A stretch of 64,000 nucleotides of DNA from Desulfovibrio cuneatus DSM 11391 (GCF_000430005.1 NZ_AUCY01000017.1:1-64000), one strand, 5' to 3'; shown: positions 28,161-37,918, counted from the first letter of the stretch. Notes: generated by a model from the sequence alone, not told the origin. Program-made: numbers and translations.

Positions 28161-28460
28161 TTACACTCCCTCGATAAAGTCGAGCTTGCTGCCGGGGGCC
28201 AGCGTGACGTAGGCTTTTTTGTAGCCGGAAACAGAGCCAAAAAGGCGCTTGCGTCCACGGCTGAAGATTTTCTTCAGCGGCTTTTTAACCACTACGTTCA
28301 CAGCGCGAACCTGCACTCCGAATGCTTCTTCCACGGCGGATTTAATCTGTACCTTGTTGGCATCCTTATGGACATAGAACGCCACCTGATTTTGTCCTTC
28401 TTTAAGGAAGGAGCCCTTTTCGGTGATAAGGGGCTTGATCAATATTTGTGTGTAGTCCAT
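28161..28460 (-). CDS. rplW: 50S ribosomal protein L23
   Basis: 99 residues. L23 lies at the exit tunnel and is the main docking site of trigger factor and SRP. The start MDYTQILIKPLITEKG and VNVVVKKPLKKIFSRGRKR are typical. It has three bases to rplB and 11 to rplD. Confidence 0.98.
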   Translation of the reverse strand: MDYTQILIKPLITEKGSFLKEGQNQVAFYVHKDANKVQIKSAVEEAFGVQVRAVNVVVKKPLKKIFSRGRKRLFGSVSGYKKAYVTLAPGSKLDFIEGV

Positions 28461-28471
28461 GACAAGACCTC

Positions 28472-29095
28472 TTATGCCGTAAGCCGAGCTGTTACTTGCT
28501 CGACTACGCTTTCCACCAGAACCAGGTGGTTGTGGTTCAGAATGTCGTACACATTGAGCTGCTCAGGGGTGATTATAGTCACGCCGGGGACGTTACGTGC
28601 GGCGAGCATCACCTCGATCATCTCTTCAGGGGCAACCACCAGGGCTTTCTTCAGGCCAAGGGCTTCCTTAACCTTCACAAAATGCTTGGTTTTTGCTTCG
28701 GGCAGCGTAATGGTGTTCACCACAATCAGCTGCTCGCCAGCCAGGCGGGCGGAAAGGGCCATTTTAAGGGCCAAGCGCCAAACCTTTTTGTTAACCTTGA
28801 AATCATATGTACGGGGTTGGGGGCCAAATATAACGGCACCACCACGCCACAAAGGAGAATTATTGGAACCAGCGCGAGCGCGACCAGTGCCTTTTTGTCT
28901 CCAGGGCTTTGCACCGCCCCCTTTCATAAGGGTACGGGTAAGGGTAGCGTGTGTACCACTGCGCCAGGAAGCGCGTTGGGCACGTACCACAAAGTGAAGG
29001 ATTTCAGGGCGTACCGGAACTTCAAATACTTCCGGATCAAGGGAAAGAGTTCCCGCCGCCGTTTTATTCTGATCGAAAATTGTTACCTCAGCCAT
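28472..29095 (-). CDS. rplD: 50S ribosomal protein L4
   Basis: 207 residues. L4 has a globular domain and a long loop that lines the exit tunnel, seen as GGGAKPWRQKGTGRARAGS. In E. coli L4 also represses the S10 operon by attenuation. That is relevant here because the S10 leader holds a terminator-like hairpin, although a link to L4 is not shown by the sequence. Confidence 0.98.
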   Translation of the reverse strand: MAEVTIFDQNKTAAGTLSLDPEVFEVPVRPEILHFVVRAQRASWRSGTHATLTRTLMKGGGAKPWRQKGTGRARAGSNNSPLWRGGAVIFGPQPRTYDFKVNKKVWRLALKMALSARLAGEQLIVVNTITLPEAKTKHFVKVKEALGLKKALVVAPEEMIEVMLAARNVPGVTIITPEQLNVYDILNHNHLVLVESVVEQVTARLTA

Positions 29096-29110
29096 GAGCT
29101 TCTCACCTCG

Positions 29111-29740
29111 CTACTGCTTACGCACCATGACAAGGCCATTCTTAGGGCCAGGAACGGCACCTTTGACCAAGATCACGTTATCTTCCGGACGAATGGCGAC
29201 GACTTCAAGGTTCAGAACAGTAACCTGACGAGCCCCCATGTGACCTGCCATTTTCTTGTTCTTCCAGACTTTGCCAGGTTCGGTGTTGTTACCGATAGAA
29301 CCACCACTACGGTGCACTTTTTCAGCCCCGTGGGAGGAACAAGCTCCGCTGAAATTCCAACGCTTCATAACGCCCGCAGTACCCTTACCGATGCTTTGTC
29401 CGGTAATACGCACGTGGTCGCCAGCAGCGAAAAGAGTGGCGTTCAGCTCATCACCCACATTGCAGGAAGCTGGCCCTTCAAGGCGCACTTCCTGGAGGTT
29501 GCGGTAAAGTCCCTTGCCTGCTTTGGCAAAATGCCCAACTAGCGGCTTGGTAATGTGCTTTTCTTTGGCTTCATCCAACGCAATTTGTACTGCGTTGTAG
29601 CCGTCCGTTTCTTCTGTTTTAATTTGAATAACAGGGCACGGACCAGCTTTGATAACGGTTACGGCTATTGCGGAACCGTCGCTGCCAAAAATGCGAGTCA
29701 TGCCGACTTTGCGACCCAAAATTCCCATTTGTTCAGCCAT
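29111..29740 (-). CDS. rplC: 50S ribosomal protein L3
   Basis: 209 residues. L3 starts 50S assembly and reaches towards the peptidyl transferase centre. [14 protein letters not shown] at the start and [19 protein letters not shown] in the C-terminal half are diagnostic. The Gln in MGARQ is the position methylated by PrmB in other bacteria. Confidence 0.98.
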   Translation of the reverse strand: MAEQMGILGRKVGMTRIFGSDGSAIAVTVIKAGPCPVIQIKTEETDGYNAVQIALDEAKEKHITKPLVGHFAKAGKGLYRNLQEVRLEGPASCNVGDELNATLFAAGDHVRITGQSIGKGTAGVMKRWNFSGACSSHGAEKVHRSGGSIGNNTEPGKVWKNKKMAGHMGARQVTVLNLEVVAIRPEDNVILVKGAVPGPKNGLVMVRKQ

Positions 29741-29750
29741 GACTTCCTCT

Positions 29751-30068
29751 CTACAGCTTGATTTCTACGTCAACGCCGGCAGGCAGGGAAAGCTTGCCAA
29801 GGGCATCTACGGTTTGCTGCGTTGGCTCAAGAATGTCCATGAGCCGCTTGTGCACACGCACCTCGAACTGTTCGCGAGATTTTTTGTCCACGTGCACGCT
29901 GCGCTGCACAGTGTACTTGTGTACATTGGTTGGCAGCGGAATGGGACCAGCCACGCCTGCACCTGTGTTACGAGCCGTATCAACGATTTCCGAAACGGCT
30001 TTATCCAGAATACGGTAATCGTAGGCTTTGAGTTTGATTCTTATACGATCACTACCGACTGTCGTCAT
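29751..30068 (-). CDS. rpsJ: 30S ribosomal protein S10
   Basis: 105 residues, first gene of the S10-spc-alpha run. S10 sits in the 30S head and, as NusE, also joins NusB in transcription antitermination. [18 protein letters not shown] and [14 protein letters not shown] are typical. ACGGAG lies eight bases before the ATG. A terminator-like hairpin ends only 25 bases upstream of the start, leaving no room for a promoter between the two. Confidence 0.98.
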   Translation of the reverse strand: MTTVGSDRIRIKLKAYDYRILDKAVSEIVDTARNTGAGVAGPIPLPTNVHKYTVQRSVHVDKKSREQFEVRVHKRLMDILEPTQQTVDALGKLSLPAGVDVEIKL

Positions 30069-30092
30069 CGCTCAGTACTCCGTAAGAATAAT

Positions 30093-30143
30093 AAAAAAAG
30101 GCCGGCTCCTTGCGACCAGATTGATGTCGCCTGCTTACCGGCC
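30093..30143 (-). promoter_or_regulatory. Attenuator-like hairpin in the rpsJ leader
   Basis: On the minus strand GGCCGG and CCGGCC form an outer stem, GCGAC and GTCGC an inner stem, and seven T follow. This is a complete rho-independent terminator shape. It ends 25 bases before the rpsJ ATG, and the ribosome site lies in that gap, so any transcript of rpsJ must pass through it. It is best explained as a transcription attenuator of the ribosomal operon. Confidence 0.65.
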
Positions 30144-30273
30144 AAGACCACTTCCTTGCGGAATGGATAACTTTGCAGGTAAAGCAAGAATTTCTTGCCA
30201 TTGATCTGACACAGCCCTGGAGCATAGGCTGTGTACTGTGTGAGACATTGATTGGGTATCTACTACCTGCAAA

Positions 30274-30279
30274 TGTCAA
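30274..30279 (-). promoter_or_regulatory. Possible -35 element of the S10 promoter
   Basis: A consensus TTGACA on the minus strand about 210 bases before rpsJ, in the right direction. The -10 at standard spacing is poor, so this is only a candidate. Confidence 0.25.
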
Positions 30280-30626
30280 ACCTAATTGGCTTGTGTACAA
30301 CTAGGCGCAAGAAAGCGGGCTCAACCCGCCTTTGAAAAACACCCCGAAAGGCGCAAACCTCTTGGGAAACGAATAGATACACCCATCGCATAGGGTCGTC
30401 AAGGCTTTTTTCGATTTTTAAGTAATCTTTTACTAATTTTCCAAAACATTGCCATTGGGGCTGCCCCACTCGCTCACATAGACTGCGCAACATGGCGTAA
30501 AGGCCGTGCCAGCTCCCCCTCACTATTTTTTGGCTCTTATATAATGATACCCTCTCAACTTCACATTGACACACCCTACATGACTTACACATGGCCAGCC
30601 GTTCAGCCACCCCCAGCAGGGGCATG

Positions 30627-30656
30627 AAAAAGGGGTACCCACTGGGCACCCCTTTC
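30627..30656 (-). terminator. Terminator of sat
   Basis: On the minus strand GAAAGGGGTGCCC pairs with GGGTACCCCTTTTT around an AGT loop, ending in five T, about 20 bases after the sat stop. Confidence 0.85.
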
Positions 30657-30677
30657 AATCATACTATTTTAAACGAA

Positions 30678-31955
30678 TTACATTTTAGCGCCGGAAGCGG
30701 CACCCTGCATTTTCACTTCAACCTTTTCAGTCAGGCTGGCATAGTAAGCACGCAGAATCACGAGAACTTCCTCGCGGCCAAAGTGGTCCGGAATTTCGCT
30801 GCCATCAGAAAGCATTTTGCGCAGCTTGGTGCCGGAAAGAATGACGCGGTCTTCTTTTTCGTGCGGGCAGGTACGAAGAGAAGCCATGCCGTCACACTTT
30901 TTGCAGTAGAATGTCCAGTCAATCTTCAAAGGCTGGCACAGCAGGTCTTTTGCCTTATCGCCTGTTACAGGGATGCGGTCAAAAATATCCTGTGCTTCAA
31001 ACATACCATAGAAGTCGCCAACGCCTGCGTGGTCACGACCAACAATAAGGCGGTTCATGCCGTAGTTTTGGCGGAACAAGGCGTGCAGCAAGGCTTCACG
31101 TGGGCCAGCATAGCGCATATCAAGCGGGTAGCCTGCCTGAATTACGTTTTGCTTAACAAAGTATTTTTCCACCAGGGTGTCAATAGCCTTTACGCGCACT
31201 TCTGCAGGAATGTCACCCGGCTTCAGGTTGCCGATAAGGGAGTGGATAACAACGCCATCGCATACTTCAACGGCAATTTTTGCCAAATATTCATGGGAGC
31301 GGTGCATGGGGTTACGCAGTTGCAGTGCAGCAACAGTGGCCCAGCCGCGCTTATCCAGCTCGGCACGCAGCTCAGCAGGACGCTTGTACACATCCTTATA
31401 TTTTTGGGGGTAATCGCCTTCAGAAAGGACCTTTACAGGGCCGGCAAGGCACACTTCTTTTTGTTCCATAACCATTTTCACGCCTGGGTGGTCGGCTTCT
31501 GCAATGGTCCAGAACTTGGCGTCGCCAGAATCTTCCCCGGCGCCCTTATAAATCTTTTCGCATTCCCACTTCTTTTCAGCAGCTGTCAGCGAAAATTTTT
31601 CTGTCACCTTCATGGTGGCATATACTTCGCCTTTGCGCATCAAAGCAACTTCATCGCCCACTTTTACTGCGTCGGTTTCTGCCTTGCTCGCATCAAGCAC
31701 AACAGGCACAGGCCAGAAGGTGCCGTCTGCAAGGGTAAATTTGTCGCATACGCTCTTCCAGTCAGCCTTGGTCATGAACCCGTTCAGCGGAGAAAAACCA
31801 CCGATACCCATCATGATGAGGTCACCCTTTACACGGGCGCTAATTTCCACTTTAGGCAGGCCTGCGGCTTTCTTCAATTCGTCAGCGCGAGCCGAACCTT
31901 CAAGCAGACTGCAAACCAGACCTTTGCCACCATGCGGGGGAACAAGTTTGGACAT
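30678..31955 (-). CDS. sat: Sulfate adenylyltransferase (ATP sulfurylase)
   Basis: Activates sulfate with ATP to adenosine phosphosulfate and pyrophosphate, the first step of dissimilatory sulfate reduction in the cytoplasm. 425 residues, the length of the homo-oligomeric Sat of sulfate reducers. The active-site motifs [12 protein letters not shown] and [12 protein letters not shown] are intact. A CKKC...TCPHE group late in the protein is the zinc site found in this subfamily. It stands alone on a single transcript with its own terminator. The ribosome site GAGGAG is preceded by a small hairpin (CTCAA/TTGAG) that overlaps it in part. Confidence 0.97.
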   Translation of the reverse strand: MSKLVPPHGGKGLVCSLLEGSARADELKKAAGLPKVEISARVKGDLIMMGIGGFSPLNGFMTKADWKSVCDKFTLADGTFWPVPVVLDASKAETDAVKVGDEVALMRKGEVYATMKVTEKFSLTAAEKKWECEKIYKGAGEDSGDAKFWTIAEADHPGVKMVMEQKEVCLAGPVKVLSEGDYPQKYKDVYKRPAELRAELDKRGWATVAALQLRNPMHRSHEYLAKIAVEVCDGVVIHSLIGNLKPGDIPAEVRVKAIDTLVEKYFVKQNVIQAGYPLDMRYAGPREALLHALFRQNYGMNRLIVGRDHAGVGDFYGMFEAQDIFDRIPVTGDKAKDLLCQPLKIDWTFYCKKCDGMASLRTCPHEKEDRVILSGTKLRKMLSDGSEIPDHFGREEVLVILRAYYASLTEKVEVKMQGAASGAKM

Positions 31956-32576
31956 AACGACTCCTCAAGATTTTTTGAGTGACTAAGTGTGCAATAAAAC
32001 AACAAATATTAATTGCGCTGTTCACGCAGAGTGCACCATGCACAACTCCACTTTGTGAAAAAATATACAAAAAGTCAAGCCCTCAAGTAACTTTTCATAG
32101 GAAAAGACAATAAATATTTTGTAAACATACACTATGTATTTAATATACCTATGAAAACAATTCACAAACACATTCATTCAAAACAATCCGACAAGAGCAA
32201 GCATACAACATAATTATTTCCAGGCGTTGCGTTTCAGGCGTACAGTGTAGTTTTCCAAAGAGCATCCCCCACAGCCCGCAACTTCTTCCCTTATACCAAC
32301 TCCGAATATATACATTCATTACTCTACTCCCGAGCCATTGTGCGTTATTTACTTCTGGATTGTAAGCACCCAGTAAGCAATAATGTGCAATGCTTCCCAG
32401 CCTTTTCCGTTTCTGTTGCAGGCTAAAATAATTCCAATCACTATAAATAAAAGCACTGCACAAAAAGGTAAAGACTGAAAACCATTGGGAATTGCCAAGT
32501 TTAGTGGTATGCTCTATGCAAATGAGACTAAAATGACCAAAGTATCTGTTTTCGTTACTGAGTAAAAGGAATAGGC
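31956..32576. other. AT-rich region between divergent sat and marR
   Basis: 621 bases, clearly richer in A+T than the rest of the window, holding no supported gene. It must carry the control regions of both sat (minus) and the MarR gene (plus). Several near-consensus hexamers exist, but none has clear spacing. The length is unusual for this compact stretch. Confidence 0.5.
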
Positions 32577-33053
32577 ATGCAAAAAACCACCCTAGATATT
32601 ATTTATACCATAGAAAAAATTACTAACTACCAGTGGCTTTACAACCTGAGCAAACGCCAATACAACACAGAAGAACGATATTACGAAAGTGAATTGCACG
32701 TTCTTTCTCATATTGTGCGGGACAATACCATTACGCTGAAAGACACTGCTTCCCTTCTCTACAAAACAAAAAGCTACATCTCACAAATTGTCAGCGCCCT
32801 GGAAACTAAAGAACTGATTGTTAAAAGTCGTTCCGCCACTGATGCCCGCAAAAGCATTTATCGGATTACAGACAAAGGCAGAGCCGTGTACCAGGCCCAT
32901 ATTGATTACGATTCCCGCCAGTCTGAACAGCTTGCTCAAGCCATGCGTGAATTCAGCCCGGAAGAACAAGTTCTCTTCCTACGCCTGTTGCAATGTTACC
33001 ACGACTTCCAGCTAATCGATTCCAGCACCAATAATAAGGCAAACAGTCGGTAG
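32577..33053 (+). CDS. MarR-family transcriptional regulator
   Basis: 158 residues with a winged helix-turn-helix: LKDTASLLYKTKSYISQIVS is the recognition region, and ATDARKSIYRITDKGR is the wing that marks the MarR family. Long helices at both ends would form the dimer. AAAGGAA lies before the ATG at 32577. It is read away from sat across a long AT-rich region. MarR proteins often control a divergent neighbour, so control of sat or of itself is possible, but no palindromic operator stands out. The ligand is unknown. Confidence 0.85.
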   Translation: MQKTTLDIIYTIEKITNYQWLYNLSKRQYNTEERYYESELHVLSHIVRDNTITLKDTASLLYKTKSYISQIVSALETKELIVKSRSATDARKSIYRITDKGRAVYQAHIDYDSRQSEQLAQAMREFSPEEQVLFLRLLQCYHDFQLIDSSTNNKANSR

Positions 33054-33209
33054 GTGCCTCCTGCAACACGCGCCACATGAACTCGCCGCATCACGGTGAG
33101 CAACGCGAGTTTACACAGTTTCCCTGCCTCTATTCAGCGACCACCTTCAGTCGCCTCTTCTTCCATTCGTCTACCCTGTGCCATTGCTCTGCTGCGCCCT
33201 GCCTTCTCC

Positions 33210-33415
33210 TTCTCTTTTTTTGAAAGCCTCATCACACCCTTTGATTGCTCCACGTACCGAACGGCGATAAAATGGTCACCCGGCGGGCTTTGCTGCGCCT
33301 GCACATTAGCCTTGAAGATGTGGAAGACCTGAGAATAGACTTGAATGACGGCTTTGCCCAACTCCGGGCCACACGGTGGCCTATTACAGTAAACACAAAA
33401 AAAACCGACTGGTGA
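33210..33415 (+). pseudogene. C-terminal remnant of a Cys/Met-metabolism PLP enzyme
   Basis: A 47-codon frame (33272-33415) contains LLRLHISLEDVEDLRIDLN, a close likeness of the C-terminal end of cystathionine gamma-synthase/lyase or O-acetylhomoserine sulfhydrylase (typically LxRLSVGLEDxEDLIxDL). The preceding part (about 33210-33260, reading FFESLI) is in another frame, and the rest of the enzyme, including the PLP lysine, is absent. So this looks like a decayed gene. A terminator (33397-33435) overlaps its end. Confidence 0.5.
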
Positions 33416-33435
33416 GGCAACCAGCCGGTTTTTTT
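33397..33435. terminator. Terminator of ftsZ (bidirectional)
   Basis: AAAAAAAACCGACTGGT pairs with ACCAGCCGGTTTTTTT around a short loop, with A and T runs on both sides. It lies 41 bases after the ftsZ stop and ends the dcw cluster transcript on the minus strand; it can also end the plus-strand transcript. Confidence 0.85.
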
Positions 33436-33475
33436 GAAAGCATGCAGTGGCACGCCTTCACGAAAAAAACAATAC

Positions 33476-34744
33476 CTAATTGGCTTGCTTACGAATGAAT
33501 GAAGGTGTTTCGAAGTCGTCTTCACCAAAGACAAAATCATCTTCACCCGGAGCATAACTGGAGCCGCGCACAGGGGCAGGCGCTTGTGAGCTATTTTTAC
33601 GAATGTACGCAGGCACGTTAAGATTCCCCCCAATGGGTGCACCAAGGGGTGCTTGCGGGGCAGTGGCTTTTTCAAGCCCCCCCAAAGAGCTCACTGTAGC
33701 AGCGGCAGGAGCCGGGGCAGCCCCTGGCTTGCGCAGCGGGGCAACACTTGCGGCTTTACTCCCTTCCGTGGCAGTAACAAAATTACTTTCAATGCCCGTA
33801 GCCACAACAGTAATGCGCATTTCATCGCCAGCGCTTTCGTCAGTAACAGTACCGAAGAACACATGCACGTCATCGTGAGCAGCTTCCTGCACAATGCTGG
33901 CGGCTTCACTTACTTCATCAATGGTCAAATCCGGTCCACAAGTTACGTTCATCAATACGTGGCGGGCACCGTCAATGGAAACACCTTCCAGCAGTGGGCT
34001 GGTAATGGCCTTCATGGCGGCTTCGCGGGCGCGGGATTCGCCAGAAGCAATACCGGTCCCCATCATGGCCAGGCCAGATTCGCTCATAACAGCGCGCACG
34101 TCTGCAAAGTCCAGGTTAATCAGGCCAGGAATCATGATCAGGTCGGAAATACCTTTCACGGCGTAATAAAGCACTTCATCGGCTTTCTTCAGCATTTCAA
34201 TGAAAGTGGCTTTTTTGGGGGCCAGTTGCAGTAGGCGGTCATTGGGAATGGTAATGAGGCTGTCTACATGCTGGCGAAATTCGTTAATGCCAGCTTCGGC
34301 TGCTTCCAGGCGTTTTTTGCCTTCAAAAAAGAATGGCTTGGTCACAACGCCAACAGTTAATGCACCCATTTCTTTAGCAATTTGAGCAATTACCGGGGCT
34401 GCCCCTGTGCCTGTGCCGCCGCCCATGCCTGCGGTAACAAACACCATATCCGCCTCCCCAAGGGAACTGCGAATTTGCTCAATGCTTTCATGGGCCGCTT
34501 CACAGCCCATGCGTGGGTTGGCACCAGCACCAAGCCCTTTGGTAAGCTTTGCGCCCATCTGAATTTTATATTCAGCTTGGGAACGGCCAAGCGCCTGCAC
34601 GTCTGTGTTGGCAGAAATAAACGTGACGCCTTTAAGACCAGCGGTTATCATGTTGTCTACAGCGTTGCCACCGCCGCCACCAACACCCACCACTTTAATC
34701 TTAGCGTTAATTTCTTGGTTGAACTCAAAATATTCCAAAGACAT
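33476..34744 (-). CDS. ftsZ: Cell division protein FtsZ
   Basis: The tubulin-like GTPase that forms the division ring. 422 residues. GGGTGTG at residues 108-114 is the tubulin signature, preceded by [16 protein letters not shown] disordered Ala/Pro-rich linker (about 320-400) leads to the C-terminal peptide [10 protein letters not shown], which binds FtsA and other partners. It is the last gene of the dcw cluster, 124 bases after ftsA. Confidence 0.98.
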   Translation of the reverse strand: MSLEYFEFNQEINAKIKVVGVGGGGGNAVDNMITAGLKGVTFISANTDVQALGRSQAEYKIQMGAKLTKGLGAGANPRMGCEAAHESIEQIRSSLGEADMVFVTAGMGGGTGTGAAPVIAQIAKEMGALTVGVVTKPFFFEGKKRLEAAEAGINEFRQHVDSLITIPNDRLLQLAPKKATFIEMLKKADEVLYYAVKGISDLIMIPGLINLDFADVRAVMSESGLAMMGTGIASGESRAREAAMKAITSPLLEGVSIDGARHVLMNVTCGPDLTIDEVSEAASIVQEAAHDDVHVFFGTVTDESAGDEMRITVVATGIESNFVTATEGSKAASVAPLRKPGAAPAPAAATVSSLGGLEKATAPQAPLGAPIGGNLNVPAYIRKNSSQAPAPVRGSSYAPGEDDFVFGEDDFETPSFIRKQAN

Positions 34745-34868
34745 GGTGCCTCTCTCCTTGTCGTTACCACTGTGGTACTGTACCTTACTTGCGCGCTATT
34801 GCCAATGGCAATTTTTCTTAATATCGCAGTTTTTTAACTGGAGCAATTTCTTTTAGTTAAGACCTGCT

Positions 34869-36095
34869 CTAGGCTATGTCTGCAAACCACTTCTTCATAC
34901 TTGAAAGAACACGGTCAAACATATTTGTATCCCGAATACGGAACTTGCGGTCACGCCCTTCTTTTTCTGCGCCGTAACACAAAAGCCCCACAGCGGTGGC
35001 ATATTTAGGGCTATTCACCACGTCGCGCAGGCCACCCACGTTACGGGGGTAGCCAATGCGGGTAGGCAAGTTAAAAATTTGCTCCCCAAGTTCCTGGCAG
35101 CCATCAATGAGGGATGTCCCCCCAGTTAACACTACCCCTGCTCCAATCTGGTTCTTGCAGCCAGAACGCACCAGTTCCTGGTCCACCAGGGCAAGAATTT
35201 CTTCCATGCGCGGCTGGCAAATTTCAGCCAGCAACTGGCGGGAAAGGCGGCGCGGGGGCCTGTCGCCTACACTGGGAACTTCAAAAATTTCATCATTCTG
35301 CACAAGGTCCATCATGGCGCAGCCGTATTTAACCTTAATGCGCTCAGCAGAGGCCATGGGGGTGCGTAAGCCAAAGGCAATGTCGTTGGTCAGGTTTTGC
35401 CCACCAAGGGCGAGCACCCCGGTGTGACGAATGGAGTCGTTGGAAAAAATAGCAATGTCGGTGGTACCGCCGCCAAGGTCAACAATGGCAACACCCAGTT
35501 CACGCTCTTCTTCTGTGAGCACGGCCTTGGCAGAAGCAAGCGCTTCCAGCACAATGTCTGCCACATCAAGGCCACTTTTGTGGCATGAGCGCACAATGTT
35601 CTGGGCGCTGGAAACAGCCCCGGTAACAATATGCACTTTCACTTCCAGGCGTACACCGGCCATTCCATAGGGGTGCACAATACCGCGCTGGTCATCCACA
35701 ATATATTCTTGCGGTATGGTGTGAATGACTTCACGGTCAAGGGGAATGGCAACGGCGCTTGCCGCTTCCAGTGCGCGTTCCACATCTTTCTGGGTAACTT
35801 CCCCACCCTTGATGGCAATAACCCCGTCGCTGTTAAAGCCCTTAATGTGGCTGCCAGCAATGCCTGCATACACGGAACGGATTTCACACCCGGCCATAAG
35901 CTCAGCTTCTTCCAATGCCCGCTGCATAGACTTGACGGTTTCTTCAATGTTCACCACCACGCCTTTACGCAGCCCATTGGAAGGGCTGTTGCCAATGCCT
36001 ACAATGTCCACTCCGTCTTCGGTCGCTTCCCCAACAACGGCACAAATTTTGGTAGTGCCAATGTCCAGACCAATAATCAGTTCCGACTTTGCCAT
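34869..36095 (-). CDS. ftsA: Cell division protein FtsA
   Basis: Actin-like protein that ties FtsZ to the membrane. 408 residues. The ATPase-type phosphate loops are GLDIGTTKICAVVGE near the start and VDLGGGTTDIAIF in the middle. The C-terminal end MFDRVLSSMKKWFADIA is the amphipathic membrane-anchoring helix. It lies between ftsQ and ftsZ. Confidence 0.97.
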   Translation of the reverse strand: MAKSELIIGLDIGTTKICAVVGEATEDGVDIVGIGNSPSNGLRKGVVVNIEETVKSMQRALEEAELMAGCEIRSVYAGIAGSHIKGFNSDGVIAIKGGEVTQKDVERALEAASAVAIPLDREVIHTIPQEYIVDDQRGIVHPYGMAGVRLEVKVHIVTGAVSSAQNIVRSCHKSGLDVADIVLEALASAKAVLTEEERELGVAIVDLGGGTTDIAIFSNDSIRHTGVLALGGQNLTNDIAFGLRTPMASAERIKVKYGCAMMDLVQNDEIFEVPSVGDRPPRRLSRQLLAEICQPRMEEILALVDQELVRSGCKNQIGAGVVLTGGTSLIDGCQELGEQIFNLPTRIGYPRNVGGLRDVVNSPKYATAVGLLCYGAEKEGRDRKFRIRDTNMFDRVLSSMKKWFADIA

Positions 36096-36146
36096 ATATT
36101 TCTCCTTAACCAGCCAACCAGCCAGTTATACCGCATTGCGGAAAGC

Positions 36147-37031
36147 CTACACACCCGAAGGTTTGGATTTTTCTACCCACACATTGCTGCCGTAGGCCTT
36201 AATTTCACGTACTGCCTGAATTTCCTTGCGGCGGTTCAGGTCTTCCAACGTCAGGCTTAACCTGTTCAGGTTGTCCAACCATTCTTCCAGCCCGACACTT
36301 AATTTCAGGCGGCTGTCATCTATATAAAGTTCTACCCCCCGTGAAGCGGAAAGGCGGACAAACGTAATGTTTTTTCCACCAAGGGGCAAGCCCGTTTCAC
36401 GTATGTGCCGAATAAGTTCCGGTAAATAAGCGGTAGAAGTTTCCGCTCCTTTTTCCACCTCAAGCGTAGGAAGAGGGGTAAACTGATTTGGAGTAACCGG
36501 GGCAATAATGCTTCCCTGTTCATCAGCATAATACATGCCGTTTTGCAGCAGAACAAGAAAAGCAGGTTCGCGTTCGCTAATGCCAATAACCAGGCGGTCT
36601 GGCAAAATACGCTTAATCGATACTTCTTTTACCCAGGGGTCGCGGGCAAGGTGCTGCTCCACATCCGCTATGGAAAGCGCCAATGTGTTGGCCCCTTCAC
36701 TTAAGGATGAATTATCTAGAATTTCTCTAGAACTCAATCTGGAATTACCCTGAATCTCCACATACTTCAAGGTAAAATATGGACTTGTCGTTAAAAAACG
36801 GTAGCCATAGAGCAGGCCAAGGCTTAATGCAACTACACAAGAAATGGAAAAAATAGTTACTGCGGCAACGGGGAAATAGCGTGAAACCCCTGGCAACCAG
36901 CGCTTTTTTTTCCTTGCAGGTTTTATTTCGCGCCGGGTATTTTTTTGTGCTTTTGCCCCTTCAGCGCCCTTGCGGAGTAGTGAAACTCCCCTTTCAGGAC
37001 GCACAGGTGCTCGCCTGCGTTTTATCGCCAT
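36147..37031 (-). CDS. ftsQ: Cell division protein FtsQ
   Basis: 294 residues. A basic cytoplasmic start is followed by one membrane helix (about residues 55-78), a POTRA domain beginning YFTLKYVEIQGNSRLSSREI, and the beta domain. FtsQ joins FtsL and FtsB in the divisome complex that activates septal synthesis. The start overlaps the end of murB by 10 bases. Sequence similarity in this family is weak, but the position and domain layout leave little doubt. Confidence 0.93.
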   Translation of the reverse strand: MAIKRRRAPVRPERGVSLLRKGAEGAKAQKNTRREIKPARKKKRWLPGVSRYFPVAAVTIFSISCVVALSLGLLYGYRFLTTSPYFTLKYVEIQGNSRLSSREILDNSSLSEGANTLALSIADVEQHLARDPWVKEVSIKRILPDRLVIGISEREPAFLVLLQNGMYYADEQGSIIAPVTPNQFTPLPTLEVEKGAETSTAYLPELIRHIRETGLPLGGKNITFVRLSASRGVELYIDDSRLKLSVGLEEWLDNLNRLSLTLEDLNRRKEIQAVREIKAYGSNVWVEKSKPSGV

Positions 37032-37918
37032 ATTTTCACTTCCGGCTCCAGAATTACACCAAACCGCTTGAAAACACGTGCTTTGCCTTCATCCATAAGC
37101 CACATGGCATCTGCAAACGTGCCCCCGCCGCTATTCACCAGAAAGTTGGCATGCTTTTGAGAAAATTCCATGCCCCCTCGCTTAAGGCCCTTGCACCCGG
37201 CAGCGTCCAGCAATTGCCCGGCAGAACGGTTGTTGCCAGGGTTTTTGAACACACAGCCTGCACTTTTTGCCGTGACTGGCTGGGACGTTTTTTTCAGAAT
37301 AACCACGTCGCGCATACGGTGGGAAATGTGCTGCCTAGCTGCACGCTCTAGCGCAAACACAGCCCCCAGCACCATAAACCAACCGTCATGATCGCGCAAT
37401 GTGCAGGAACGGTAGGCAAAAGTAAACCGCATTGCAGGCAGGGAAACAACCCCCAAGGAAGGAGAAAAAATACGAATGGAGTGGACAATATCTGCCACAT
37501 TCACTCCATAAGAGCCTGCGTTCATGGCAACGGCCCCACCCACACTGCCAGGAATGCCACACATGCCCTCAAGGCCTGTAAGCCCATGCGAACAGGCAAA
37601 GCGCAAAAGCCCAGGCAAACGGGTGGAAGCATGGCACTGCACCAGCACCTTGCCCTGCTCCTCCCCCACCACTTCCGGCTTGCCCATGGGGCGCTGGCGC
37701 ACTACAACAAGAGAAGGAAGAGATTCTGCTGCAATAATATTGGTGCCTTCGCCCAAAAAAGCCACAGTGCCTTCCAGCCCGGACAAAATTTCAGGCAGTG
37801 CCGCGCATGCTTCGGGGGAATACACGTCCACCAGGGCACGGGCCATGCCCCCAACCCCCATGCTGGTATAGCATGAAAGTAGTGGGCGCTCCACAATGGT
37901 CACATCGTCAAAGCGCAC
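37022..37918 (-). CDS. murB: UDP-N-acetylenolpyruvoylglucosamine reductase
   Basis: FAD enzyme that reduces the enolpyruvyl ether to give UDP-MurNAc with NADPH. 298 residues, type II length. FLGEGTNIIA and GIPGSVGGAVAMNAGSYG bind FAD, and GCVFKNP holds the catalytic region. It follows murC with two bases between, in the usual murC-murB-ftsQ order. No ddl gene follows, unlike in E. coli. Confidence 0.97.
   Translation of the reverse strand: MRFDDVTIVERPLLSCYTSMGVGGMARALVDVYSPEACAALPEILSGLEGTVAFLGEGTNIIAAESLPSLVVVRQRPMGKPEVVGEEQGKVLVQCHASTRLPGLLRFACSHGLTGLEGMCGIPGSVGGAVAMNAGSYGVNVADIVHSIRIFSPSLGVVSLPAMRFTFAYRSCTLRDHDGWFMVLGAVFALERAARQHISHRMRDVVILKKTSQPVTAKSAGCVFKNPGNNRSAGQLLDAAGCKGLKRGGMEFSQKHANFLVNSGGGTFADAMWLMDEGKARVFKRFGVILEPEVKIWR

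Larger units (their letters stand above)
30069..30677. other. Gap between sat and rpsJ holding the S10 leader
   Basis: 609 bases without a supported gene. From the sat side it holds the sat terminator (30627-30656), an AT-rich part, a small hairpin near 30315-30336 (GCGGG/CCCGC), a TTGACA at 30274-30279 on the minus strand that could be the -35 of the S10 promoter, and the attenuator-like hairpin at 30093-30143. No matching -10 was found at standard spacing. Confidence 0.6.

Noticed and set aside
27312-28997. A 561-codon plus-strand open frame
   Set aside because: Antisense to rplB, rplW and rplD; an effect of codon bias on the coding strand.
30263-30658. A 131-codon minus-strand open frame between sat and rpsJ
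   Set aside because: It runs through the sat terminator, has no ribosome site and no recognisable motif.
31965-31980. CTCAA/TTGAG hairpin at the sat ribosome site
   Set aside because: Only five base pairs; too weak to claim control of translation.
30591-31982. A 463-codon plus-strand open frame
   Set aside because: Antisense to sat, which has intact active-site motifs.
32149-32463. A 104-codon Cys-rich minus-strand frame in the sat-marR gap
   Set aside because: No ribosome site, odd composition and placed in the AT-rich control region; left as unexplained DNA.
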